Source of the DNA: Halorubrum sp. Boch-26
GTDB lineage: Archaea > Halobacteriota > Halobacteria > Halobacteriales > Haloferacaceae
Direction of reading: 5' to 3'
Assembly: GCF_029889805.1 (NCBI RefSeq)
Contig: NZ_JARANT010000015.1
Coordinates: 1 to 41,887 of the forward strand
DNA: 41,887 bases
A program made the position numbers and the translations under genes. Under the pieces are notes generated by a model. That model did no database searches. It saw nothing but the letters and a program-made list of their open reading frames with translations, and had not been told where the DNA came from. Each line of letters begins with the position of its first letter. The first letter of the stretch is position 1. Shown piece after piece: positions 35,092 through 41,887 of this stretch.

Positions 35092-35781
35092 ATGCTCGGA
35101 CGCCGCTGGCTGGAGATGACGTGGCGCGACGGTCTGTTCCTTCATTGGCCGGTCGATCCCGCCGTCGTCGACGAGACGCTTCCGGAGGGTCTCTCGGTCG
35201 CCACCCACGACGGGGAGGCCTACCTCGGCGTCGTCGCGTTCGTGATGGAGGACATCCGTCCCCGGGGAGCTCCCGTCGGCCTCACCTTCCCGGAACTCAA
35301 CCTCAGGACATACGTCGAGGGGCCGGAGGGTCCCGGCGTCTACTTCTACAACCTCGACGCCGACGACCGGCTCGGCGTCGCTGTCGCCCGGCGGCTGTTC
35401 GCCCTGCCGTACTACCGCGCCGAGATGAGCGCGGCGGCCGCCGGCGACGACGGGGGCGTCCGGTTCCGAAGCCGCCGGACGCACCGCGGCGTCCCGAGCG
35501 CCCGGTTCGACGCGACCTACGGGTCGACCGGCGAGGCGTTCACGGCAGACTCGGGGTCGCTCGCGGCGTTCCTCGTCGAGAACTACCGGTTTTACGCCCA
35601 CGGCAACCGCCTCTACCGCGGCGAGATCGCTCACGAGCCGTGGACGCTGCGCGAGGGGACCGCCGAGGTCCGGGAGAACACCCTCTTCGCGGCGAACGGC
35701 TTCGAGCGACCCGACGGCGAGCCGATCGTTCACTCCGCCGAGAGGATCGACGTGAGTGCGGACCGGATCCGGCGGGTCTGA
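35092..35781 (+). CDS. DUF2071 (YqjF family) protein
   Basis: Soluble protein of 229 aa. The family pattern is clear: LEMTWRDGLFLHWPVDPAVV, LPEGLSVATHDGEAYLGVVA, FVMEDIRPRG, FPELNLRTYVEG, GVYFYNLDADDRLGVAVARR, LPYYRAEMS, FLVENYRFYA with a following YRGEIAHEPW. DUF2071 resembles the acetoacetate-decarboxylase fold, but the lysine that makes those enzymes catalytic is not evident. No biochemical role is established. The GTTTTG stretch 25-30 bases upstream is a weak TATA candidate. It stands alone between the CDF gene and the PH-domain genes. Confidence 0.87.
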   Translation: MLGRRWLEMTWRDGLFLHWPVDPAVVDETLPEGLSVATHDGEAYLGVVAFVMEDIRPRGAPVGLTFPELNLRTYVEGPEGPGVYFYNLDADDRLGVAVARRLFALPYYRAEMSAAAAGDDGGVRFRSRRTHRGVPSARFDATYGSTGEAFTADSGSLAAFLVENYRFYAHGNRLYRGEIAHEPWTLREGTAEVRENTLFAANGFERPDGEPIVHSAERIDVSADRIRRV

Positions 35782-35890
35782 CGCGAGACGATCGGGTTCG
35801 ACCGCCGACGGGACCAACTCGCGGTCCTCTGGAAGCTCGGCGTGCGAACGCGAGCCGGTACGCGACGGAGCGAGCCCGTTTCGCCCGGAC

Positions 35891-35897
35891 TTATACG
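35891..35897 (+). promoter_or_regulatory. TATA box of the PH-domain gene pair
   Basis: TTATACG lies 23-29 bases before an ATG at 35920 and 55-61 bases before the PH-domain start at 35952. A leaderless transcript would therefore start at 35920, not at the annotated gene. The rest of the 170-base gap after the DUF2071 gene shows no other signal. Confidence 0.65.
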
Positions 35898-35919
35898 TCG
35901 CCGCCGACAACGGCGGCGT

Positions 35920-35955
35920 ATGACACGTGGACACGCGGCGGGGGAACGTCGATGA
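35920..35955 (+). CDS. Possible leaderless upstream ORF, 11 codons
   Basis: ATG 35920 opens MTRGHAAGERR and stops in an ATGA overlap with the PH-domain gene (ATG 35952). It is placed exactly where the TATA box predicts the 5' end. The arrangement repeats that at 32373-32287. It may direct ribosomes to the main start; a purine run (GGGGGAA, 35940-35946) before 35952 could also work as a weak ribosome binding site, so the ORF may be dispensable. Confidence 0.4.
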   Translation: MTRGHAAGERR

Positions 35956-36416
35956 CGACACAGTCGCTGCACCCCCGCATTCAGGTCGTGTGGGTCCTCC
36001 GTGCGGTGATCGTCGCGGCGGTGCTCTCCCTCCCGTTCGTCGGTGCGTTCTACCTCGATCGCCTCCCGAGGTGGGCGCCGGTCGTCGCGGGCGGCGTCGT
36101 CCTCGCGCTCGGCGTGGTCCACGCCGTGCTCAAGTACCGACGCTGGAGCTACGAGATCCGCGAGGACGCGCTGTACCTCGACCGCGGCGTGGTCACGCAG
36201 GTCCGGACGACGGTGCCGCTGGTACGGATCCAGCACGTCGACTCCCGACGCGGTCCGGTCGAGCGCAGCGTCGGCCTCGCCTCCTGTGTGGTCTACACGG
36301 CCGGCTCCCGCGGCGCGGACGTCCGAATTCCGGGACTGACGCCGGACGGCGCGAGCGACCTCCGCGAGGAGCTGAAGCGACTGGCGATCCGTGCGGACGG
36401 GGAGGACGCGGTGTGA
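35952..36416 (+). CDS. PH-domain membrane protein, YdbS-like
   Basis: Membrane protein of 154 aa. Two hydrophobic helices occupy about 12-60 (VVWVLRAVIVAAVLSLPFVG and WAPVVAGGVVLALGVVHAVL). A bacterial-type PH domain (bPH_2) follows at about 65-145: YEIREDALYLDRGVVTQVRT, TVPLVRIQHVDSRRGPVERS, LASCVVYTAGSRGADVRIPG. The I/V-Q-x-V-D-x-x-x-G/R-x-x-x-R turn is the family hallmark. It overlaps the next gene as GTGA, a two-gene arrangement like ydbS-ydbT of Bacillus. The role of this pair is poorly known; membrane or secretion stress has been proposed. Confidence 0.9.
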   Translation: MTTQSLHPRIQVVWVLRAVIVAAVLSLPFVGAFYLDRLPRWAPVVAGGVVLALGVVHAVLKYRRWSYEIREDALYLDRGVVTQVRTTVPLVRIQHVDSRRGPVERSVGLASCVVYTAGSRGADVRIPGLTPDGASDLREELKRLAIRADGEDAV

Positions 36417-38377
36417 AACTCGCGCCCCAGTCGGTCCCGTACCGCACACTCCAGAAGGTGTCGGGGTTCGTCGTCGTCGCCTTCTTCGTCGTGAACAGCA
36501 ACGACTGGGGGCTCCCGGCGGCGGCGGCCGCCGGGGGCGCCATCCTTCTCGTCGCGCTCGCGTACGAGGTCGCCTACTACCGGCGGTTCGCGTACGATCT
36601 CACGGCGGACACGCTCGACATCTCCTCGGGCGTGATCTCGCGGCGCGAGCGGGAGATCCCCTACCGGCGGATCCAGAACGTCGACGTGAGCCAGAGCGTG
36701 ATCCAGCGGGCGCTCGGGATCGCCGCGGTCGACCTGGAGACCGCCGGCGGCTCCTCCACCGAGGGGTCGATCCGCTTCGTCAAGCCGGAGGAGGCGACGC
36801 GGCTCCGCCGCGAAGTCCAGCGCCGCAAGTCCGGCGCGTCGGCCGGTGAGGCCGGTGCGGTGGACGGGGCTGCCGACGCCGACCGCGACGCGGTCGAGCC
36901 CGCGGAGGAGGACCTGTTCGCCATCTCGCCGGGCGAACTCGCCCTCGTCGGCGCGCTGTCGTTCGACGGCCGGCTCATCGGTCTGATGGCCTTTTTGGGC
37001 TCGGGATCGGTCCCGGTGCTCTCGGGATTTATCCCCGAGACGTCCGCCGTCGCACTCACTGCGACCGCCATCGTCGCCGTCGGCGGGTTGTTCCTCGTGT
37101 CGTGGATCCTCGGCGCCGGCGTCGCGTTCTCGAACTACTACGGGTTCCGCCTCTCGCGGGCCGGCGACGAGCTCCGGTATGAGCGAGGGCTGTTCCGGCG
37201 GTACAGCGGCTCGATTCCGACCGAGAAGATCCAGACGCTGACGATCACCGACAACCCGGCGAAGCGGGCGCTCGGCTACGCGAGCCTGTCGATCGAGACC
37301 GCCGGCTACGCCCCCGGACAGTCCAGTGACGGGGGGAGTCAGGCGGCCGTTCCCATCGCGACGACGGACCGCGTTTACCGGCTCGCCCACGAGGTGGAGT
37401 CGTTCGGGACGCCGACGTTCTCCCGCCCGCCGAAGCGGATCCGGTGGCGGTACGTCTTCCGGTATGCGATCGCCGTCGCGGTCCTCGTCGGAGTCGCCTT
37501 CGCGGTCGACTGGTACGTGACCCCTGACCTCCCGTGGTACGGACCCGCCGTTCTCCTGGTGGCGGTGCTGCCCGCGGCGCACCTGAAGTGGAAACACCGC
37601 GGCTATTGGCTCGGTGACGACCACCTCCTCACGCGCAACGGCTTCTGGAGCCGAACGGTGACCGTCGTCCCGTACTACCGGATACAGACCGTCATCGACA
37701 GCCGGACGATCTTCCAGCGCCGCTGGAACGTGGCGACGATCGTCGCCGACACCGCCGGGAGCAGCTCCATCGCCGGCACGTCGGCCGCCGCCGTCGACTT
37801 CGAGGTCGACGAGGCGATCGAGCTCCGCGAGGCGCTCCAAGAGCGGCTCCAGTCGGCGCTCGCGAGCCACCGCGACCGGCGCGACCGCTTCGAGTGGTTC
37901 GAGGGCGACCTCGACGACGCGGTCGAGTCGGACCGCGGCGACGATGTCGCTGCCGTCGACACCGCTGGCGCCGACGATGCCACGGACACCGAATCCGCCG
38001 AAGGCACCACCGAACCGGGTATCGCGGACACCGCCGGGACTCCCGACGCTGACCGCGATCCCGAGCGCAGCGGTATCGACGCCGACGACGCCGACGACGC
38101 CGACAACCGCGACGACGAGACCAGCCCGGAGATCCCCGACAACGGCGTGATCCGACCGGACTTCGCCACGAGCGAACGGGACTACTCCGAGCCCGCCGAA
38201 CGGATCGACACCGGTGAGTACGCGGTCGACCGGTTCCCGTCCGACGCGGACGTGGCACGTCGGGGAGACGAACGAGACGAGGAGAGTGACGATGAGACTC
38301 CGGACGACGAGCTCTCAGACGATCCGGCCGAGACCGAGGAGGAGTCGGACGACGACACCGCAGGCGACGAAAAGTAA
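36413..38377 (+). CDS. Triple PH-domain membrane protein, YdbT-like, with long acidic tail
   Basis: Starts at GTG 36413, with GGAGG eight bases upstream inside the previous gene, and encodes 654 aa. Three bPH_2 domains alternate with helix pairs. PH1 (about 55-135) has REIPYRRIQNVDVSQSVIQR. PH2 (about 245-325) has SIPTEKIQTLTITDNPAKRA. PH3 (about 400-485) has VVPYYRIQTVIDSRTIFQRR. Helices lie at about 15-50, 190-235 and 345-390. From about residue 490 the chain is a 160-residue tail made largely of Asp, Glu, Ala and Thr, with a triplet-repeat core DADDADDADN (about 38083-38110). The tail may act as a halophile solubility or electrostatic spacer. It converges with the acyl-CoA dehydrogenase. 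Confidence 0.9.
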   Translation: MKLAPQSVPYRTLQKVSGFVVVAFFVVNSNDWGLPAAAAAGGAILLVALAYEVAYYRRFAYDLTADTLDISSGVISRREREIPYRRIQNVDVSQSVIQRALGIAAVDLETAGGSSTEGSIRFVKPEEATRLRREVQRRKSGASAGEAGAVDGAADADRDAVEPAEEDLFAISPGELALVGALSFDGRLIGLMAFLGSGSVPVLSGFIPETSAVALTATAIVAVGGLFLVSWILGAGVAFSNYYGFRLSRAGDELRYERGLFRRYSGSIPTEKIQTLTITDNPAKRALGYASLSIETAGYAPGQSSDGGSQAAVPIATTDRVYRLAHEVESFGTPTFSRPPKRIRWRYVFRYAIAVAVLVGVAFAVDWYVTPDLPWYGPAVLLVAVLPAAHLKWKHRGYWLGDDHLLTRNGFWSRTVTVVPYYRIQTVIDSRTIFQRRWNVATIVADTAGSSSIAGTSAAAVDFEVDEAIELREALQERLQSALASHRDRRDRFEWFEGDLDDAVESDRGDDVAAVDTAGADDATDTESAEGTTEPGIADTAGTPDADRDPERSGIDADDADDADNRDDETSPEIPDNGVIRPDFATSERDYSEPAERIDTGEYAVDRFPSDADVARRGDERDEESDDETPDDELSDDPAETEEESDDDTAGDEK

Positions 38378-38395
38378 CCCGGCACCCACCCCTGA

Positions 38396-39541
38396 CTACT
38401 CGTCGAGCAACCGTTGCGCGATGGTGTTTCGCAGGACCTCGCTGGTCCCCTCGTAGATCTCCGAGAGCTTCGCGTCGCGGTAGAAGCGCTCGGCGGGGAA
38501 GTCCTTCGTGTACCCGTAGCCGCCGTGGATCTGGATCCCCTCGTTGGCGACCTCGCGGGAGATCTCGGAGGCGTACAGCTTCGCTTGCGCGGCCTCCTTG
38601 ATGTAGTCCTCGTCGCGCATCTTCAGGTCCGCCGCCTCGTGCATGAGCAGCTCCGCGGCGCGGGCCTTCGTATCCATATCTGCGAGCTTGTGCTGGATCG
38701 CCTGGAAGTCGGCGATGGCGCGGTCGAACTGCTCGCGCTCCTGCGCGTACGACGCCGCCTCGTCCAGCGCGGCCCGCGCGATCCCGACCGAGCGCGCCGC
38801 GATCGTGATCCGGCCGCCGTTCAGCGTTTTTAAGGCCTGCACGAACCCCTCACCCTCCGCGCCGAGCCGGCGTTCCTCGGGGATCCACACGTCGTCGAAG
38901 CGGAGCTCGGCGGTCGGACACCCCTTGTCGCCGAGCTTGTCTTCCGTCCCCTCGACGACGAACCCGTCGTCCTCCTCCGGGCGGACGACGAACGCGGAGA
39001 TTCCCTTCCGGCCCGCGTCGGGGTCCGTCTTCGCGAACAGGGTGACCGTGTCCGCGACGGAGCCGTTCGAGATCCAGAGCTTCCCGCCGTTCACGACGTA
39101 GCCGTCGCCGTCGCGCTCCGCGGCGGTCGTCATCGCCGGCACGTCCGAGCCGGCCTCGGCCTCCGAGAGCGCGAACGCCCCGATGTCCTCGCCGGTGTTG
39201 AGCGCGGAGAGATAGGTCTCCTTCTGACGCTCGTCGCCGAACTCGTACAGCATATTGCCCGCAAGCGAGGTGTGAGCGGCGACGACGGTGCCGAGCCCGC
39301 CGGAGCCTCGCGAGATCTCCGCGAGACCGATCGCGTAGCTGTGATAGTCGAGCCCGGCGCCCTCGTATTCGACGGGGAACGGCATCCCCATGAGCCCCAA
39401 CTCCGCCATCTCGTCGATCAGGTCGGCCGGGAACTCGTCCGTCTCGTCGATCTCGGCGGCACGCGGAACGACCTCCTCGTCGACGAACTCCGCGACCGTG
39501 TCGCGGATCTGGCGCTGTTCCTCGGAGAGCGTGAAGTCCAT
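38396..39541 (-). CDS. Acyl-CoA dehydrogenase
   Basis: FAD enzyme (381 aa) that makes the 2,3-double bond in acyl-CoA during beta-oxidation or amino-acid breakdown. The N-terminal helices start MDFTLSEEQRQIRDTVAEFV. The FAD/substrate segments AFALSEAEAGSDVPAM and KLWISNGSVADTVTLFAK are canonical. The C-terminal domain has RITIAARSVGIARAALDEAA, the FAD-clamping FQAIQHKLADM, QIHGGYGYTKDFPAERFYRD, and Glu364 in IYEGTSEVLR as the catalytic base of the short/medium-chain type. CTAAGTTT on the minus strand, 21-28 bases upstream, is a possible TATA. The exact chain length cannot be told from sequence. Confidence 0.95.
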   Translation of the reverse strand: MDFTLSEEQRQIRDTVAEFVDEEVVPRAAEIDETDEFPADLIDEMAELGLMGMPFPVEYEGAGLDYHSYAIGLAEISRGSGGLGTVVAAHTSLAGNMLYEFGDERQKETYLSALNTGEDIGAFALSEAEAGSDVPAMTTAAERDGDGYVVNGGKLWISNGSVADTVTLFAKTDPDAGRKGISAFVVRPEEDDGFVVEGTEDKLGDKGCPTAELRFDDVWIPEERRLGAEGEGFVQALKTLNGGRITIAARSVGIARAALDEAASYAQEREQFDRAIADFQAIQHKLADMDTKARAAELLMHEAADLKMRDEDYIKEAAQAKLYASEISREVANEGIQIHGGYGYTKDFPAERFYRDAKLSEIYEGTSEVLRNTIAQRLLDE

Positions 39542-39620
39542 GGCTACCCCTTCCCGCAGGGAAACTTAGCCGTTTCCACACGGTTGTACACGCCCTCCGA
39601 GTTCGCGCGTTCCACGAGGC

Positions 39621-39628
39621 TTTTTATG
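39621..39628 (+). promoter_or_regulatory. TATA box of squalene synthase
   Basis: TTTTTATG lies 28-35 bases upstream of ATG 39656, consistent with a transcript with a leader of a few bases at most. Confidence 0.55.
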
Positions 39629-39655
39629 CGTTGTGCCGTAAGTGTCGGTAACTGA

Positions 39656-40723
39656 ATGAGCGGACGAGCACACGGTCCCGCTGATCCCGATCTCTCGTGG
39701 TGTCACGAGGCGGTTCAGGGCGTTTCTCGGACCTTCGCGCTGACGGTCGACGTGTTGGAGGAGCCGATGGCCTCGCAGATCTGCGTGGGGTACCTCCTCT
39801 GTCGAGTCGCCGACACCGTCGAGGACGCCGGCCACATCCCTCCCGAGGCGCAAAGCGACGTGCTGCGCACGTACCGGAACGCCATCGACCCGGACACGGA
39901 CGTCGACATCGCGGCGTTTCGCGACGGTGTCAACGAGTGGCTCCCGGCGCCCGCCGAGCGCGACGAGGACTGGGAGGTCGTCGCCGAGGCCCCGACGATC
40001 GTGGCGACGTTCGAGGACCTCGGCCCCGAGGCCCGCGGGGCGATCGTCCCGCCCGTGCTGGAGATGGTCGACGGGATGGCGATGTTCGTCGACCGCCACG
40101 CCACCGAGGGCGGGCTCCGCATCGACGACCGCGACGAGTTAGAGCAGTACTGCTACTACGCCGCCGGTACCGTCGGCAACCTCATCACGAACCTCCTCAC
40201 CCGCGGCGACGTCGGAGAGGACCGGGCACAACAGCTCCGCGACACCGCCGAGGAGTTCGGACTCCTCCTCCAACTCGTCAACGTCTCGAAGGACGTGTAC
40301 GACGACTACACCGAGGAGAACAACGTCTATCTGCCCGCCGAGTGGCTGGCCGACGAGGGGGTCGAACAGGAGCGCGTCGTGCACCCAGAGAACCGCGAGT
40401 CGTCCGCCCGCGTCGTCGGGCGTACCGCCGAGTACGCCCGGTCTTTCCTCGACGACGCGCAGGCGTACCTCGAGACGATGCCGCTCTCGAACGGGAACAC
40501 GATGGAGGCGTGGACGGTCCCGTACCTGCTCGCGGTCGGCACCCTCCGCGAGCTCAGCTCCCGCCCCGAGGACGCGCTCACCGAGACCGGCGTGAAGGTG
40601 TCAAGACAGGAGGTGTTCGCCGTAATGGCCGTCGCCGGCGACGCCGGCCGCGATTCGCTGGCCGACCTCCGGCGGACGATCGCCCGGACGCCGTTCCACC
40701 GGGCCGTCGAGCCGGCCGACTGA
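39656..40723 (+). CDS. Squalene synthase (farnesyl-diphosphate farnesyltransferase)
   Basis: Joins two farnesyl diphosphates to squalene, an apolar lipid of haloarchaeal membranes. The 355 aa are the family's usual size. The first Mg-binding motif is DTVED (Asp53-Asp57) in LLCRVADTVEDAGH, preceded by SRTFALTVDVL. The second is DVYDD (Asp213-Asp217) in LVNVSKDVYDDYTEENNVYL. These forms are the squalene-synthase versions; phytoene synthases usually read DELVD and DVGED...RxYLP. YYAAGTVGNLITNL near residue 168 is also typical. There is no C-terminal membrane anchor, unlike in eukaryotes. It converges with the helicase gene, with 22 bases and a T4 tract between the stops. Confidence 0.93.
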   Translation: MSGRAHGPADPDLSWCHEAVQGVSRTFALTVDVLEEPMASQICVGYLLCRVADTVEDAGHIPPEAQSDVLRTYRNAIDPDTDVDIAAFRDGVNEWLPAPAERDEDWEVVAEAPTIVATFEDLGPEARGAIVPPVLEMVDGMAMFVDRHATEGGLRIDDRDELEQYCYYAAGTVGNLITNLLTRGDVGEDRAQQLRDTAEEFGLLLQLVNVSKDVYDDYTEENNVYLPAEWLADEGVEQERVVHPENRESSARVVGRTAEYARSFLDDAQAYLETMPLSNGNTMEAWTVPYLLAVGTLRELSSRPEDALTETGVKVSRQEVFAVMAVAGDAGRDSLADLRRTIARTPFHRAVEPAD

Positions 40724-40745
40724 CGGTCGCTTTTCATTACGGATC

Positions 40746-41855
40746 TCAGAGTCTCGCCCGCGCCCGCGAGACCGCCGGCACGCTCACGCCGGTCGTCTCC
40801 GCCAGCGCCTCGGCCGCGCTCAACAGCCACTCGGCGCGCTCGATCCGCGAGTCGAGGTCGCCCGGCCCGATCCGGTACGCCTCCACGAGCTCCTCCACCG
40901 TCGACCCGCCGATCCACTCGTCGAGGATCCGGGCGGTCTTCACCGACTCCAGCCACTCCTCGAAATCGTCGGTCTCGTGCATCGCCGTGGTCAGATCGCC
41001 CGCGTTCGCCCGGGCGAAGCGGTAGATCTCGGCGCGTTCCTCGTTGCCGAGGTAGGTGTCCTGCATGTCCGGCGTGTCGCAGATCACCTCGAGGACGGTG
41101 AGCGTCGTCGCGGTCGACATCCCCGCGGCGGTCCGAAGGCCGGCGACGATTCGCTCGCCGGTCTCCGGCCTGACGTACTGCTTCGAGGTGGTCTCGCCGA
41201 CGGGCGTGGCGACCAGCCGGTACTCGTCGACCCCGCCGGTCTCCCGGCGGACCATCCCGGCCGCGACGAGGCCGTCGACCGCGACCGCGACGGCGTCGGC
41301 GAGGCCGCCGGCGCCGGCCTCCCGGGCGTAGAAGGTGCCCTCGAACACGCCGAGGATCTCCTCTTCGGTCTCGGCGAAGCCGGTCGCGATCGCCGAGAGG
41401 ACGTGGGTCCGGAGCGAGGCGGGGTCCGCGAGCGTCGAGTCGACGGCCTCTGGATCGCCCTCCACGTAGCGCTCGACGAGCTCGGCCTCGGTGTCGTCGT
41501 CGCCGACGAGCACCGCCTCGCCGTGCGGGTCGAGCCCGGGGCGGCCCGCGCGGCCGCACATCTGGTGGACCTCCAGCGTCGGGAGCCACTCCATCGCCGA
41601 CCCGGCGTACCGCTTCTGGTCGCGGACCACGACGCGGCGCGCGGGGACGTTGACGCCGGCGGCGAGCGTCGGCGTCGCGCAGATACAGGCCGCGTCGCGG
41701 TCGCGGAACGCCGCCTCGACGACCGAGCGGTGGCCCGAGCGGAGCCCGGCGTGGTGGAACGCCACGCCCGAGCGGAGGCAGTCGGCGAGCTGTCGCCCCG
41801 TGACGGTGCCGTCGACGTCCTCGACCTCGTCGGCGGCGGCCGCGGCCGCCGACAC
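40746..41855 (-). CDS. Hel308-like DNA helicase, C-terminal part (partial; in-frame TGA near window edge)
   Basis: C-terminal 369 residues of a superfamily-2 helicase. Present are GVAFHHAGL, motif V ATPTLAAGVNVPARRVVVRD, and motif VI EVHQMCGRAGRPGLDPHGEA. A winged-helix region (about 125-210), a helical ratchet (about 225-310, ending EEWLESVKTARILDEWIGG) and a terminal helix-hairpin-helix (ESVKTARIL to SRIERAEWLLS) follow. This is the layout of Hel308, an archaeal fork-processing helicase. The ATPase half with Walker motifs should lie to the right, outside the window. At 41861-41859 the frame holds TGA; the codons before it, SDGPAVET, look like continued coding sequence. The listed start (GTG 41855) is only the first possible codon after that stop, not a believable gene start. 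Nonsense mutation, split gene or assembly error are all possible. Confidence 0.85.
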   Translation of the reverse strand: MSAAAAAADEVEDVDGTVTGRQLADCLRSGVAFHHAGLRSGHRSVVEAAFRDRDAACICATPTLAAGVNVPARRVVVRDQKRYAGSAMEWLPTLEVHQMCGRAGRPGLDPHGEAVLVGDDDTEAELVERYVEGDPEAVDSTLADPASLRTHVLSAIATGFAETEEEILGVFEGTFYAREAGAGGLADAVAVAVDGLVAAGMVRRETGGVDEYRLVATPVGETTSKQYVRPETGERIVAGLRTAAGMSTATTLTVLEVICDTPDMQDTYLGNEERAEIYRFARANAGDLTTAMHETDDFEEWLESVKTARILDEWIGGSTVEELVEAYRIGPGDLDSRIERAEWLLSAAEALAETTGVSVPAVSRARARL

Positions 41856-41887
41856 GAATCACGTCTCCACGGCGGGCCCGTCCGAGG

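Noticed and set aside
35927-36412. N-terminal extension of the triple PH-domain protein upstream of GTG 36413
   Set aside because: It would overlap the YdbS-like gene completely in another frame and lacks family character. GTG 36413 has GGAGG at good distance and the usual GTGA overlap.
38083-38110. Triplet-type repeat as a mobile or regulatory element
   Set aside because: It lies in frame within an acidic protein tail and is explained by low-complexity coding sequence.
40724-40745. T4 tract as a terminator between squalene synthase and the helicase gene
   Set aside because: Only four Ts and no dyad; too weak to list as a terminator.
41856-41887. GTG 41855 as the true start of a short helicase-like gene
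   Set aside because: The protein would lack the ATPase half and start in the middle of the second RecA-like domain; sequence before the TGA looks coding in the same frame.

Overview
The window is about 68% G+C or higher by eye. Its proteins are very acidic, many start codons carry a TATA-like box 24-30 bases upstream as expected for leaderless transcripts, and the gene content is archaeal (split CoA pathway, Hel308-type helicase, DUF63, PH-domain pairs, squalene synthase). All of this points to an extreme halophile of class Halobacteria, with a Halorubrum-like flavour. It looks like dense chromosomal sequence; I see no rRNA, tRNA, CRISPR array, insertion sequence or phage gene, and no gene-free stretch above about 200 bases.

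Region 1 (1-5150, minus strand) is a seven-gene Mrp/Mnh-type cation/proton antiporter operon read E-F-G-(MrpA C-terminal module)-B-C-D. Adjacent genes overlap by 4 or 8 bases, MnhE carries an N-terminal universal-stress-protein-like domain, and MnhD runs off the left edge. Region 2 (5297-12378) holds two consecutive enzymes of archaeal CoA synthesis (4-phosphopantoate-beta-alanine ligase and CoaBC), an Lrp-type regulator, a DUF63 membrane protein, a Tat lipoprotein, the catalytic subunit of methylmalonyl-CoA mutase, and two small proteins of unknown function, one next to a perfect 34-base tandem duplication.

Region 3 (12459-25076, all minus strand) is a 12.6-kb block that looks devoted to potassium, turgor and stress. 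It has three different TrkH channels, two TrkA regulators, an amino-acid permease fused to two USP domains, two further USP proteins, an MscS channel, a CRM/YhbY RNA-binding protein and a SHOCT membrane protein. Region 4 (25226-28052, plus) is a metal ABC importer (binding lipoprotein, ATPase, permease) behind a promoter with three ATTAGA half-sites. Region 5 (28049-33140) is an RND/MMPL exporter with a secreted NEW3-like partner protein, divergent from a TetR regulator. A near-perfect 18-base palindrome lies midway between the two TATA boxes.

Region 6 (33153-41887) holds an HD phosphohydrolase, a CDF metal exporter, a DUF2071 protein, a YdbS/YdbT-like pair of PH-domain membrane proteins, an acyl-CoA dehydrogenase, squalene synthase, and the C-terminal half of a Hel308-like helicase with an in-frame TGA just inside the right edge.

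The points I consider most worth a second look are: the repeated pairing of USP-like domains with ion transport in regions 1 and 3; the centred TetR operator; the triple half-site in front of the metal importer; and two short leaderless upstream ORFs (at 32373 and 35920) that each end in an ATGA overlap with the main gene.
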